From Bacteroidota bacterium (lineage in GTDB: Bacteria > Bacteroidota > Bacteroidia > Bacteroidales > Paludibacteraceae): a DNA stretch of 64,000 nucleotides. The stretch is taken from assembly GCA_021779195.1 (NCBI GenBank), contig JAJYBB010000010.1, positions 45,199 to 109,198 of the forward strand. The letters run 5' to 3'. The position numbers and the translations under genes are program-made. A model generated the notes under the pieces. The model ran no database searches. It was not told the DNA's origin and was given only the letters and a program-made list of their open reading frames with translations. Shown here one piece after another: positions 43,694-53,640 of this stretch; positions within the stretch are counted from its first letter, which is position 1, and the number at the start of each line of letters is the position of its first letter.

Positions 43694-44917
43694 ATGGCAC
43701 AAATAAACGAAAACTTCATTAAGATTCCGGCTACTTATTTATTTTCAGAAATTGCAAAACGTGTTACTCTTCATAAAGAAGAACATCCAGAAGTAAAAAT
43801 CATACGCATGGGGATTGGCGATGTAAGCCTTCCGCTACCCGATGCTTCAGTTGACGCAATGATTAAAGCAGCCGAAGAACAACGAAAATCTGCGACTTTC
43901 AGAGGATATGGTCCCGAGCAAGGATATGCATTTTTGCGAGAAGCGATTGTGGAAAATGATTTTAAGGCAAAAGGCATTAAGTTAGAAGCTGACGAAATAT
44001 TTGTGAGCGATGGAGCCAAAAGTGACACAGGAAATATTGGAGATATATTTGACAAACACAATCGGGTAGCTATAACCGATCCAAGTTACCCCGTTTATGT
44101 TGACACAAATGCCATGGCAGGACGTGCAGGTGAACCCACTGAAAATGGGACATGGACAAATCTAGTATATTTAAAATGCAATGCCGAAAACAACTTTGTT
44201 CCCGCTTTACCGACCGAAAAAGTTGATTTGATATATCTGTGTTATCCAAATAATCCGACAGGAACAACATTAACGAAAGACCAACTTTCGATTTGGGTAA
44301 ATTACGCCAAAGAAAACAACGCAGTAATTTTGTTTGATGCAGCTTACGAAGCATTTATAACTGAAAAAGATGTTCCACACAGTATTTACGAGATTGATGG
44401 AGCTAAAAATGTAGCTATTGAGTTCAGAAGTTTCTCAAAAACAGCAGGTTTCACAGGAACACGTTGTGGTTACACCGTTGTACCAAAACAATTGATGGGT
44501 TTTACATCCGATGGAAGTAAAGTCGCTTTGAATAAATTGTGGAATCGACGCCAAACAACCAAATTCAATGGAACTTCATATGCTGTACAACGAGCAGCTG
44601 AAGGCACTTATAGTATTGAAGGGAAAAAACAGGTACAAACATTAATCGATTTTTATACTGAAAATGCCCGAATTATTCGAGAAGGATTACAGCAAGCTGG
44701 TTATACCGTTTATGGTGGTGTTAACGCACCGTATATCTGGGCTAAATCGCCCGAAGGGTTAGGAAGCTGGGAGTATTTTGATTATTTATTAAAAGAAAAA
44801 AATATCGTAACTACGCCTGGAGCAGGTTTTGGAGCCAGTGGCGAAGGATATGTCCGTTTCTCTGCTTTTAGTAGTCGAGAAGATACAATTGAAGCCATGA
44901 ATCGTTTGAAAAGATAA
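43694..44917 (+). CDS. dapL: LL-diaminopimelate aminotransferase
   Basis: PLP enzyme that makes LL-DAP directly from tetrahydrodipicolinate, bypassing the succinylase and acetylase branches. From the ATG at 43694 ([24 protein letters not shown]) it is 407 residues, the usual length. The track start at 43649 is a TTG overlapping the dapF stop and is rejected. [34 protein letters not shown] and the PLP-lysine segment [16 protein letters not shown] (Lys near 249) are all present. Together with dapF it indicates the DapL variant of the pathway. Confidence 0.97.
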   Translation: MAQINENFIKIPATYLFSEIAKRVTLHKEEHPEVKIIRMGIGDVSLPLPDASVDAMIKAAEEQRKSATFRGYGPEQGYAFLREAIVENDFKAKGIKLEADEIFVSDGAKSDTGNIGDIFDKHNRVAITDPSYPVYVDTNAMAGRAGEPTENGTWTNLVYLKCNAENNFVPALPTEKVDLIYLCYPNNPTGTTLTKDQLSIWVNYAKENNAVILFDAAYEAFITEKDVPHSIYEIDGAKNVAIEFRSFSKTAGFTGTRCGYTVVPKQLMGFTSDGSKVALNKLWNRRQTTKFNGTSYAVQRAAEGTYSIEGKKQVQTLIDFYTENARIIREGLQQAGYTVYGGVNAPYIWAKSPEGLGSWEYFDYLLKEKNIVTTPGAGFGASGEGYVRFSAFSSREDTIEAMNRLKR

Positions 44918-45042
44918 TTTAATTATTTTTTCAATTTAAGTTGCCATAAAACTATTTTGAAAATTATTTTGATTTTTTTTTGACGACATTTCGTTCTTAT
45001 AAATTTATTCATACTCTACTCTAAATTTTGTTGTATAAATTC

Positions 45043-45807
45043 CTAATCTACAAGAGAATATTTTTTTGTTTCTTCATTTTTACAAACTACTACTGTGATA
45101 TGAAAACAGGCTTGCTTACGCTCTCGAACGACAAGAAGACGACATTCTTTACGCATTTCAATTAATACGCGGGTAAGCATTTGAATTGCTTCCCAAGAAG
45201 GTACAATCACGTCGGTGGCAGTGTTATAAAAATTTTTATACGAAATATCGACTGTTGTGCCATATAGATGAGCCGATTGAGTTACAGCATTCCGGTTGCG
45301 GTGAGTCAGTTTGGTTTGCATCTCTTCGGTTCGGAGCAACGAACTGACACGAAATCGATAAATTGTATCCCGTTTTTCTTTCAAACGTTGCTGAAAACGA
45401 TATCCAATCTCGTTTAACATGTCGACAGCTTCGGGAATAAGATATGGTTGTGAATTTGTCAACGATTTTATTTCATAAAAGCGATTTTCGGTTACTTTTT
45501 CCAATATTTGTTTTTTAATCATCTTATCTACCTGTTTTAAAAAGGCAGAATCTGTGCTAAAAGGCTTCAATCCGTTTATTTGAGCATGCATTAATTGAAT
45601 GGAATTTGGGTCGTTAAGCTTATTTGATGGACATATGGGTGCCGTTGCATATTTCGATCGGTCACAATCAACTGTTTGAACATGAAGAGGCAACTTATGA
45701 ATTTTTGCAGGTTGAAAAACAAAATAGCCCACAAAAAAAATCAAAATAAGAGCAATAAAAATCAAAACAATACGAACAAAAAAAGTTTTTCTAATATTTT
45801 TCATCAT
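45043..45807 (-). CDS. DUF5715-family, M15-peptidase-like membrane-anchored protein
   Basis: 254-residue protein with one N-terminal membrane segment (about 12-31) and a periplasmic domain. SSLLRTEEMQTKLTHRNRNAVTQSAHLYGTTVDISYKNF near 155-193 and CFHITV near 235-240 have the Ser-x-His-(x)n-Gly-x-x-x-Asp and later His spacing of M15/VanY-type zinc carboxypeptidases. The family is common in Bacteroidota as DUF5715. A role in peptidoglycan trimming is likely by homology but not shown. A TATATTTGC element abuts the start codon. Confidence 0.7.
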   Translation of the reverse strand: MMKNIRKTFFVRIVLIFIALILIFFVGYFVFQPAKIHKLPLHVQTVDCDRSKYATAPICPSNKLNDPNSIQLMHAQINGLKPFSTDSAFLKQVDKMIKKQILEKVTENRFYEIKSLTNSQPYLIPEAVDMLNEIGYRFQQRLKEKRDTIYRFRVSSLLRTEEMQTKLTHRNRNAVTQSAHLYGTTVDISYKNFYNTATDVIVPSWEAIQMLTRVLIEMRKECRLLVVRERKQACFHITVVVCKNEETKKYSLVD

Positions 45808-45816
45808 GCAAATATA
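45808..45816 (-). promoter_or_regulatory. Promoter-like element abutting the DUF5715 start
   Basis: The - strand reads TATATTTGC immediately before ATGATGAAA. If used, transcription would begin at about the start codon. The -33 spacing is not ideal. Confidence 0.35.
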
Positions 45817-46054
45817 AAGTTGAAAGGTCTACAAATGTACGATTAATAAAGCATTTTGACAAAGCAGAAAAAATTAAAAAGGATCTAATTTTAGATATTT
45901 TTTTTACCTTTTCAGTCGTATCCCAAGTATTACAAATCAATATTTTGCAGTTATTCAAAAGCGCATAAAGCATGTAATTCACTTCTCATCTCAATATCTT
46001 CAAAATAGTATGTAAATACCTGCCTATGGATTTCATGAATTAAAAACAAATGCT

Positions 46055-46063
46055 TAATTTTGC
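46055..46063 (+). promoter_or_regulatory. Predicted promoter -7 element of the nucleotidyltransferase-galE group
   Basis: TAATTTTGC matches TAnnTTTG, 27 bases before the ATG at 46090. It overlaps the TTG that the ORF track used as start, supporting the later ATG. Confidence 0.55.
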
Positions 46064-46089
46064 AGCCTAAAATCAATAAAATATTATAT

Positions 46090-46995
46090 ATGAAACCAAC
46101 TTTATTTGTGTTAGCCGCTGGGATGGGAAGCCGATACGGAGGATTAAAACAGTTAGATGGATTAGGACCAAACGGAGAAACCATTATGGATTATTCCATT
46201 TACGATGCTATTCAAGCTGGATTTGGGAAAATTGTATTTGTAATTCGTCAGAGTTTCGAGAAAGAATTTCAAGAAATTGTAGTCGACAAATTCAAAAATC
46301 TGGTCGAAACAGCACTCGTTTTTCAGGATACCAGTAAAGTTCCCGACGGATGTACATATCGCCCCGACAGAGAAAAACCTTGGGGCACTAATCATGCAGT
46401 TTTGATGGGAAAAGATGTAATAAAAGAACCGTTTGCAGTGATCAATGCCGATGATTTTTACGGACAAGAATCGTTTGCAATTTTAGCTGATTTTTTGCGT
46501 AGTGTCGAAGGTAAAAAAAATGAATATTGTATGATTGGTTATCGTGTCGGAAATACGCTTTCAGAAAGCGGAGCGGTAAGTCGCGGTGTATGTGTAGTGG
46601 ACGAAAATAATAACTTGCAGAATGTAGTAGAACGTACCCATATTGAAGAAAAAACCGGAACAATCATCTATCTAGATGAAAAAGGTGAGGAATACCCGCT
46701 TGAACAAAACACACCTGTATCGATGAACATGTGGGGTTTTACTCCCGATTATTTTGAATACTCCGAATCTTATTTCAAAGAATTTTTAGTCGAAAACGGA
46801 CAACAATTAAAATCAGAATTCTATATCCCTTTAGCTGTTAATAACTTAATTGTTGAAGGCAAAGCCAGTTGTAAGGTTTTAGATACGCCATCAAAATGGT
46901 TTGGTGTAACCTATGCAGAAGATCGTCCACAGGTAGTTTTAAAAATTAATGATTTGATCAAAAAAGGGATCTATCCTGAAAAATTATTTAAATAA
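46090..46995 (+). CDS. Sugar-nucleotide-type nucleotidyltransferase
   Basis: 301-residue cytosolic protein from the ATG at 46090. PTLFVLAAGMGSRYGGLKQLDGLGPNGETIMDYSIYDA near 3-40 is the NTP-transferase signature (G-x-G-x-R...K). FAVINADDFYG near 120 supplies the metal-binding Asp region, and VSMNMWGFTPDYF is a later conserved segment. It would join a nucleotide to a sugar phosphate or related alcohol phosphate. galE follows after 77 bases with a hairpin between, and manA comes next, so a sugar-nucleotide supply role is likely. The exact substrate is unknown. Confidence 0.82.
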   Translation: MKPTLFVLAAGMGSRYGGLKQLDGLGPNGETIMDYSIYDAIQAGFGKIVFVIRQSFEKEFQEIVVDKFKNLVETALVFQDTSKVPDGCTYRPDREKPWGTNHAVLMGKDVIKEPFAVINADDFYGQESFAILADFLRSVEGKKNEYCMIGYRVGNTLSESGAVSRGVCVVDENNNLQNVVERTHIEEKTGTIIYLDEKGEEYPLEQNTPVSMNMWGFTPDYFEYSESYFKEFLVENGQQLKSEFYIPLAVNNLIVEGKASCKVLDTPSKWFGVTYAEDRPQVVLKINDLIKKGIYPEKLFK

Positions 46996-47015
46996 AAAAT
47001 AACGAACAATTTTTA

Positions 47016-47048
47016 AATTCCGGGTGTATGAAATATATTCCCGGAATT
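47016..47048 (+). terminator. Hairpin between the nucleotidyltransferase and galE
   Basis: AATTCCGGG and CCCGGAATT enclose a 15-base AT loop. The following bases are ATTTATT, only weakly T-rich, so it may attenuate rather than stop transcription into galE. Confidence 0.55.
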
Positions 47049-47072
47049 ATTTATTAAAAATTTAATAATATT

Positions 47073-48110
47073 ATGGCAAAAATTTTAGTTACAGGCGGGA
47101 CAGGTTATATCGGTTCGCATACAGTGGTTGAATTGCAAAACTCTGGACACGAAGTAGTAATTATCGATAATTTATCAAACTCAAATATTGAAGTCTTGAA
47201 TGGAATTGAAAAAATTTCGGGCATTCGCCCTGCATTCGAAAATATCGATTGTGTGGACTATGTTAGTATGGATAAAATGTTCGAAAAACATCAAAACATC
47301 AAAGCCATTATTCATTTCGCTGCCAGTAAAGCTGTTGGTGAATCGGTTCAGAAACCGCTTGCTTACTACCGCAACAATTTAGTATCGCTTATTAATTTAT
47401 TACAACTTATGCCGATACATCATATCGAAAATATTGTATTTTCTTCATCTTGTACGGTTTATGGTCAGCCCGATCAATTACCAGTTACCGAGAATGCTCC
47501 AATTAAACCGGCTTTATCACCCTACGGCAACACCAAACAAATTGGTGAAGAAATCATTCGCGATACCATACATGCCAACCCGAATCATTATCAAAGCATT
47601 ATTTTACGATATTTTAATCCCATTGGTGCACATCCCACGGCTGAAATAGGCGAACTGCCAAATGGGATTCCCAACAATTTATTACCTTTTGTTACCCAAA
47701 CAGCCATTGGTTTACGCAAACAATTGCAGGTTTTCGGAAATAATTATAACACTCCCGATGGATCGGCTGTCAGGGATTACATTCACGTAGTTGATTTAGC
47801 AAAGGCTCATGTTTTAGCCGTTGAACGTATGTTAATGAATAAGACAAAAAATACCGTTGAAATTTTTAATCTTGGGACAGGACGTGGATTATCTGTACTC
47901 GAAATTATTAACACGTTCGAGAAAGTTACAGGCGTAAAAGTTCCTTACCGAATTGTTGATCGACGTGAAGGAGATATCGAAAAAGTTTGGGCTGAGCCCG
48001 GATATGCTAATTCAGAATTAGGATGGGTTGCCCATGAGACCGTAGAAGAAACCCTTCGTAGTGCCTGGGCTTGGGAATTAAAATTAGCCGAAAAAGGAAA
48101 ACACGAATAG
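47073..48110 (+). CDS. galE: UDP-glucose 4-epimerase
   Basis: Short-chain dehydrogenase/reductase-fold enzyme interconverting UDP-galactose and UDP-glucose (Leloir pathway; also glycan precursors). GGTGYIGSHTVVELQNSGHEVVIIDN at 8-33 is the NAD-binding motif. FSSSCTVYG holds the catalytic Ser, and YGNTKQIGEE (near 151-160) the YxxxK pair. RYFNPIGAHP and RDYIHVVDLAKAH are typical GalE stretches. The 345-residue length is normal. Position just upstream of a predicted galactan PUL makes galactose entry into central metabolism a likely use. Confidence 0.96.
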   Translation: MAKILVTGGTGYIGSHTVVELQNSGHEVVIIDNLSNSNIEVLNGIEKISGIRPAFENIDCVDYVSMDKMFEKHQNIKAIIHFAASKAVGESVQKPLAYYRNNLVSLINLLQLMPIHHIENIVFSSSCTVYGQPDQLPVTENAPIKPALSPYGNTKQIGEEIIRDTIHANPNHYQSIILRYFNPIGAHPTAEIGELPNGIPNNLLPFVTQTAIGLRKQLQVFGNNYNTPDGSAVRDYIHVVDLAKAHVLAVERMLMNKTKNTVEIFNLGTGRGLSVLEIINTFEKVTGVKVPYRIVDRREGDIEKVWAEPGYANSELGWVAHETVEETLRSAWAWELKLAEKGKHE

Positions 48111-48235
48111 CCTTTTGAAAGACATTTATTTCAGTATCAATTTCTTTGACTCTTTAATACTTTATGCTTCCTCTAATAAATATTGGATCAGGCACATCCT
48201 ACAAATTTACAGATAACAATTAATGCATTTGTTAT

Positions 48236-49207
48236 ATGCTTTATCCTTTAAAATTTACGCCGATACTCAAAGATAAAATTTGGGGGGGTACAAAACTTAA
48301 CAATTACTTTGATAAAAAAGCTAAAACTGAAAAATTAGGTGAAAGTTGGGAGCTGTCGGGATATGAAGGCGACGAATCGGTTGTGTCCACAGGTTTTTTA
48401 ACTGGGAATAATTTGACCGAGCTTATAGAAGTCTATATGGGCGACCTAATTGGCGACAAAGTATTTGATCAATTTGGATTATCTTTTCCCTTGCTTTTTA
48501 AATTAATTGATGCCAACGAAAATTTATCCATTCAGGTACATCCCAATGATGAAACAGCTGCCGAACGGCATCATTCATTCGGGAAAACCGAGATGTGGTT
48601 CGTGCTTGATGCTGATCAGGGAGCTGAACTAATCATAGGATTTAAACAAGATTGTTCTCAAGAAAAATACTTGGAAGCATTAAAACAAGGTACTGTAGAA
48701 GATTTGCTTCAAAAAGAAAAAGTTCAGGCAGGAGATGTTTTTTTCATTCCATCAGGCTTGATTCATGCCATTGGAAAAGGAGTAGTTGTTGCTGAAATTC
48801 AGGAAAGCAGTGATATTACTTACCGCATTTATGATTACAAACGTACTGACGACCAAGGTAATGAACGTGAATTACATACCGATCAAGCGTTGGATGTGAT
48901 AAAATTCGAAGCTTCGCGAAATCCAAAAACTCATTACCATGCAGCATTAAATGAAATAACATCCTTAGTACATTGTGAGTATTTTAACACTAATTTAATT
49001 CGGTTCGACTTACCACTTTCACGAAATTATGGTCTAATCGACTCATTCGTGGTCTACATGTGTGTTGAAGGTGAAATAGAAATAGAATGCAATGGTGAAA
49101 AAACATCTTTAATAAAAGGCGAAACAGTTTTAATTCCGGCTCAAATTAATGAAATCGGATTGATTCCAAAAGAAAGTTCCGCTTTGATAGAAGTATATAT
49201 TCCATGA
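48236..49207 (+). CDS. manA: Mannose-6-phosphate isomerase, type I
   Basis: Zinc cupin enzyme interconverting mannose-6-phosphate and fructose-6-phosphate. LSIQVHPND near 95-103 and GKTEMWFVLDADQGAELIIGF supply the metal-binding His/Glu residues. AGDVFFIPSGLIHAIGKGVVVAEIQESSDITYR near 170-202 is the second cupin signature. The 323-residue length is that of the short bacterial form. It follows galE by 125 bases, in the same direction. It would feed GDP-mannose or mannose catabolism. Confidence 0.93.
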   Translation: MLYPLKFTPILKDKIWGGTKLNNYFDKKAKTEKLGESWELSGYEGDESVVSTGFLTGNNLTELIEVYMGDLIGDKVFDQFGLSFPLLFKLIDANENLSIQVHPNDETAAERHHSFGKTEMWFVLDADQGAELIIGFKQDCSQEKYLEALKQGTVEDLLQKEKVQAGDVFFIPSGLIHAIGKGVVVAEIQESSDITYRIYDYKRTDDQGNERELHTDQALDVIKFEASRNPKTHYHAALNEITSLVHCEYFNTNLIRFDLPLSRNYGLIDSFVVYMCVEGEIEIECNGEKTSLIKGETVLIPAQINEIGLIPKESSALIEVYIP

Positions 49208-49351
49208 TATAGAAAAATAATATTATCAGAAAGCATTATATTTATTACCAATTATTTAACACCACGAATACAGCATAATTATTCAAATATATTTTTAAAA
49301 AATCTATTATTTAGTACCGCTCAACTTTTTAATCCTCAAATTAATTCTTTT

Positions 49352-49374
49352 CCGGATTCTATAAAGAAATCCGG
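49352..49374 (+). terminator. Terminator downstream of manA
   Basis: CCGGATT, 9-base loop, AATCCGG, followed by GTTTTG. Seven pairs with a short T-run, between manA and the PUL regulator. Confidence 0.6.
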
Positions 49375-49445
49375 GTTTTGTAATTAAAAACAAGCATAGT
49401 TTTTCAATCCATTCTGTTTTTTAATCTTCCGAACCTGTTTTTTAG

Positions 49446-49453
49446 TATATTTG
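49446..49453 (+). promoter_or_regulatory. Predicted HTCS promoter -7 element
   Basis: TATATTTG lies 23 bases before the ATG at 49477. It overlaps the GTG used as start in the ORF track, favouring the later ATG. Confidence 0.5.
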
Positions 49454-49476
49454 TGTCGAAAAATCCATTCGATATT

Positions 49477-52400
49477 ATGTTGACTTTAAAAATCAGTACA
49501 ATTTGTTTAAAAATTAAACCTTCAAATTTTAATTTGAAAAGTACTTTAATATGGTTTAGTATCTTTTCGAGTTTATATTTGAGAGCACAGACGAATGACT
49601 ACCAAGAATTTAACAACATAACTTTATATCCGAATGCATCAATGATTTATTGTTTTGTGCAGGATGCGCAAAAGATAGTTTGGTTAGGTACCGATAAAGG
49701 ATTATTCAGCTACGATGGCTATTCCATTCAATCACATCAATTTTCAATTAAAGTAAATAAAAACCGCACAAACACAAAAATTAACTGTGGATTATTCATA
49801 GATGCAAACCACCTATATCTGGGAGCCGATAACGGCATGCTCATTTACAATATCCATAATGACCAATATGAAGCAAATCCCATAATTTTCCCCCAAGATA
49901 TCCGGTCATTGGCACTCGATCATCAAAAATTATGGATTGGAACGTTACAAGGATTATTTTGTTATTCGTTGACCAATCATTCGATTGAAAACTTTAGTTC
50001 AAAAAAAAAATATGGAATACCCCACCCTACAATTTACTCAATTATTATTACACAAAAAAAAGACATATTCGTGGGTACATACAACGGACTTTGTTTTAAA
50101 ACACCGGAGGAAACCAAATTCCGTATAATACATTTACCCGTTTTATCATCCAAAAATAGTTTATTAGTCAATTCATTACTCGAAGATACTGCTCAACATT
50201 GCATTTGGGTCGGTACCGAAGGGTATTTATTCCGTTATTTCTCAGATACTAAAAAAATTGACCGAATCAGTGACTTAGACGGAAATTCGATAAAATCCTT
50301 AGCTCTTGATGCTGATGACAATTTGCTGATAGGAACCGACAATGGTTTATACTGGCTTAACAAAAAAAATAATCTTATCTGGCAGGTAGTACATGATTCA
50401 CGTTATTCAAACTCGTTGATCAATAATATAATTTGGAGCATTTACGTTGACAAAGATAAAAATGCTTGGTTTGGAACTGATTATGGTATATCTATGTTTA
50501 AACACAATAAAAACTATCGCTGGATACCTATTTCTGAAATCACCGGATCGGGTGAAGGGAACCAGTTTCAGACAATTTTTAAAGACTCTCACCAAAACTT
50601 ATGGTTTGGCGGTACAAATGGATTAATTTTAATTGATAATAAGAAGCGAAGCTATTGGTTCAAAATGGACAACAAACGTTTCCAGATATCACATAACCGG
50701 GTTCGCTGCATTTATGAAACTCCTGATCATCAGCTCTGGATAGCAACCGATGGCAGTATAAACCGATTTGATTACAACTTACGAAAATTTATTCATTATA
50801 ACATAGTGGACAGTACCCGAAGCCGAAATGCCAATTGGGCTTACCAAGTTTTGGAAGATAAAAAAGGAAGGCTTTGGGTTGCAAGTTGTTTGGGAGGAAT
50901 ATTTGTTGTTAATAAAACAAAACTGCTAAAAAACACGTCGAATCCAAATCTGGCAGAACAAAATTTTTATTTTCATCCAGGAAAAAACAGTCTGTCAGAT
51001 AATTACATTACACATATAGTCAGTGATTTAAGCGGGAATGTGTGGGCATTGACGTACAACAATCAATTAAATAAAATAGATTCGAAAACCGGGAATGTAA
51101 CAAAAATGCAGATATTACCAGACAGCTATCAACTTTCGAATGGAAATGTTTACAGTTTAATCAGCGACCGTGAGGGTATACTTTGGGTTGGTTATAATGG
51201 TGGACTCGCTCGAATCGATCCACGAAGTAATAAAGTACAACAAATCAATTTTGAAGGGCTTAAAAACAACCGCATTCGATTGCTGACTGAAGAAAATAAT
51301 CATATCTGGATTATTGGTTCATCTGGAACATACGTTTTAAATAAAAAGAATTTCAATATTCAATATGTCAACGTATTAAACAAGGATTATTCAAGTAGTT
51401 TTTACGATTCAAAACAAAATCAAATATATTTAGGAGGAGTGGATGGGTATGTAGTATTTTCTCCTCAAATTTTACAAGAAAAATCAACAGCATCAAAAGT
51501 AATTCTTACTTCCTTCTATGTCAATGATAAAGCATTTATTAATGGGATTGATTACAAAGGAAAAAGCATCCGTTATTTGAGCAAAATAATATTAAATTAC
51601 AATCAAAATAACCTGAGTTTTGAATGTTCTGATTTGGGATTCTCACCCGAAGAAAATCCCAAATTCAGTTATCGGTTGGAAGGATTGCAAAATGAATGGC
51701 GTATTTTGACAGAAACACGTAATCGCATATCGTACACAAACTTATCTCCGGGAGAATATACACTTTTAGTTGGCAAAGCCAATGCGGAAGGTAAAGTTCA
51801 AAACGGATATGCATCGATGAAAATAAAAATCAAAGCTCCATGGTATTTCAATATATGGAGTAAATTACTCTATTTTATTTTATTAGCCGGATTTGTTTTG
51901 TGGATATATAACTATTTTCACGAAAAGCACATATTAAAAATTGAACGCATTGAAAAGGAAAAATCAATCGAACTCTCAAAATTGAAAATCGATTTTTTCA
52001 CCAATGTTTCTCATGAATTCAAAACTCCGCTCAGCCTGATTATTGGTCCGTTAAGTAAAATAATCATGGAAACAAAACAACCAATTTTAAAGAAACAACT
52101 TTCGCTTGTTCAGCAAAATGCCTTACGATTAAACGAATTGATTCAACAGATAATTGGTTTTGAGCGGTTTGATGAAAATTCTAATAAGAATATTATCCTT
52201 TCTGATGTGGAATTTGTAGAATTTGCACGGAGTATTTTTTCACTTTACGAAACCTCGTTCCGTAATAAAAATATCCAATCTTATTTCAACACTCAGGAAG
52301 AAGAAATTATTGTACAGGTAGATATTTTGAAAATTGAATCGATACTGAACAATCTAATATCAAATGCTTTAAAATACAGCAATGAAGGAGGCGAAGTAAA

Positions 52401-53487
52401 TTTTGAAATTACAATTGATCCTGAAGAAGAGCAAACAATCATTTTAAAATTAACAGATAACGGCATTGGAATACCCTCAGATGAACTCCCTTATGTATTT
52501 GATCGATTTTTCCAGTCGCGTCAAACTAAATTAAATAAAGACAGTTCGGGAATAGGATTATATTTAGTTAAGAATTTTGTAAAATTACATCAGGGAAAAA
52601 TAAAGATTGAATCAGCAGAACGTGTTGGCACAACCGTTGAAGTGAGGATGCCAGTTATTAAAAATGAAACTAAAATTATAGAATCTGATGAAAAAGAGAA
52701 AATTTCATCGACTCAAAAAGTTATTCCTGAAAAATCCATTTTAATTGTAGAAGATAATTTGGAGATAAGTCAGTTTTTGGTAGAAATTTTAAGCCCCATC
52801 TATCATTGCAAAGTTGCCCACAATGGAAAAACGGCTTTAGATCAACTTGTTCATTTAAAACCCGATTTAATAATTGTAGATGTAATGATGCCAATCATGG
52901 ATGGCATTGAATTCACCCGCCAATTAAAAAAACAAAAAAATCAATCGGATATTCCAATGATTATGCTCACAGCCAAAAACGATAAACGTACCGAAGAACA
53001 AAGTATTTCGCTCGGAATTAACATGTTTATTACTAAACCATTCGACACAAACCTATTATTAATGCGTGTGAATCAATTAATTAAATCTAAACAATTCCTT
53101 GAACAAAAAATTAGGTTGGAACAAATTGCTGTTTTGAAACCTATTGAAATTCAATCGACAGATGAACGATTTTTAGATAATTTAACACGTTTAATTGAAG
53201 AAAAAATTGCTGATCCATCTTTAAACGTAAATTACCTGAGCGAAATCACAGGAATCAGCACAAAACAAATTTACCGCAAAATAAAACAACTTACCAGCTT
53301 GACTCCCGTAGATTATATACGTACCATTCGACTTAAAAAAGCCTCCATGCTGCTATTGCAACGAAAATTCTCTGTCGCCGAAATTATGTACATGGTAGGT
53401 TTTTCTAACGCCTCATATTTTTCAAAATGCTTTCAAAATCAATTTGGTAAGACTCCAAAGCAATACATGGAATCCAACAACAATTAA
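49477..53487 (+). CDS. Hybrid two-component system sensor/regulator of the PUL
   Basis: One-protein signal transducer of 1336 residues from the ATG at 49477. An N-terminal signal/anchor lies near 24-40. Periplasmic Reg_prop beta-propeller repeats (many WIGT/WFGTD-like blades) cover about 55-690, and a Y_Y_Y domain about 725-785. A transmembrane helix is near 795-812. HisKA carries the phospho-His in NVSHEFKTPLSLIIGPL near 846. The HATPase has DNGIGIPSDELPYVFDRFF near 993. The receiver has IIVDVMMPIMDG with Asp near 1132. The C-terminal AraC-type HTH spans about 1230-1336. In known PULs the propeller binds a specific oligosaccharide, so this protein should sense a galactan fragment and activate the downstream susC operon. 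Confidence 0.97.
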   Translation: MLTLKISTICLKIKPSNFNLKSTLIWFSIFSSLYLRAQTNDYQEFNNITLYPNASMIYCFVQDAQKIVWLGTDKGLFSYDGYSIQSHQFSIKVNKNRTNTKINCGLFIDANHLYLGADNGMLIYNIHNDQYEANPIIFPQDIRSLALDHQKLWIGTLQGLFCYSLTNHSIENFSSKKKYGIPHPTIYSIIITQKKDIFVGTYNGLCFKTPEETKFRIIHLPVLSSKNSLLVNSLLEDTAQHCIWVGTEGYLFRYFSDTKKIDRISDLDGNSIKSLALDADDNLLIGTDNGLYWLNKKNNLIWQVVHDSRYSNSLINNIIWSIYVDKDKNAWFGTDYGISMFKHNKNYRWIPISEITGSGEGNQFQTIFKDSHQNLWFGGTNGLILIDNKKRSYWFKMDNKRFQISHNRVRCIYETPDHQLWIATDGSINRFDYNLRKFIHYNIVDSTRSRNANWAYQVLEDKKGRLWVASCLGGIFVVNKTKLLKNTSNPNLAEQNFYFHPGKNSLSDNYITHIVSDLSGNVWALTYNNQLNKIDSKTGNVTKMQILPDSYQLSNGNVYSLISDREGILWVGYNGGLARIDPRSNKVQQINFEGLKNNRIRLLTEENNHIWIIGSSGTYVLNKKNFNIQYVNVLNKDYSSSFYDSKQNQIYLGGVDGYVVFSPQILQEKSTASKVILTSFYVNDKAFINGIDYKGKSIRYLSKIILNYNQNNLSFECSDLGFSPEENPKFSYRLEGLQNEWRILTETRNRISYTNLSPGEYTLLVGKANAEGKVQNGYASMKIKIKAPWYFNIWSKLLYFILLAGFVLWIYNYFHEKHILKIERIEKEKSIELSKLKIDFFTNVSHEFKTPLSLIIGPLSKIIMETKQPILKKQLSLVQQNALRLNELIQQIIGFERFDENSNKNIILSDVEFVEFARSIFSLYETSFRNKNIQSYFNTQEEEIIVQVDILKIESILNNLISNALKYSNEGGEVNFEITIDPEEEQTIILKLTDNGIGIPSDELPYVFDRFFQSRQTKLNKDSSGIGLYLVKNFVKLHQGKIKIESAERVGTTVEVRMPVIKNETKIIESDEKEKISSTQKVIPEKSILIVEDNLEISQFLVEILSPIYHCKVAHNGKTALDQLVHLKPDLIIVDVMMPIMDGIEFTRQLKKQKNQSDIPMIMLTAKNDKRTEEQSISLGINMFITKPFDTNLLLMRVNQLIKSKQFLEQKIRLEQIAVLKPIEIQSTDERFLDNLTRLIEEKIADPSLNVNYLSEITGISTKQIYRKIKQLTSLTPVDYIRTIRLKKASMLLLQRKFSVAEIMYMVGFSNASYFSKCFQNQFGKTPKQYMESNNN

Positions 53488-53640
53488 ACTTAGATTGTAC
53501 ACCGTGTCTGATTTGTGTTATATTTTGTCCTAAATAAACTTGCTGGCACAAAAAATCATTTGTTTATTTGCATCAACATTTTGAGGCTATTTATTTAGAT
53601 CGGATTGTTGATTTAATTTATTCACCAAATTTAATATTTT

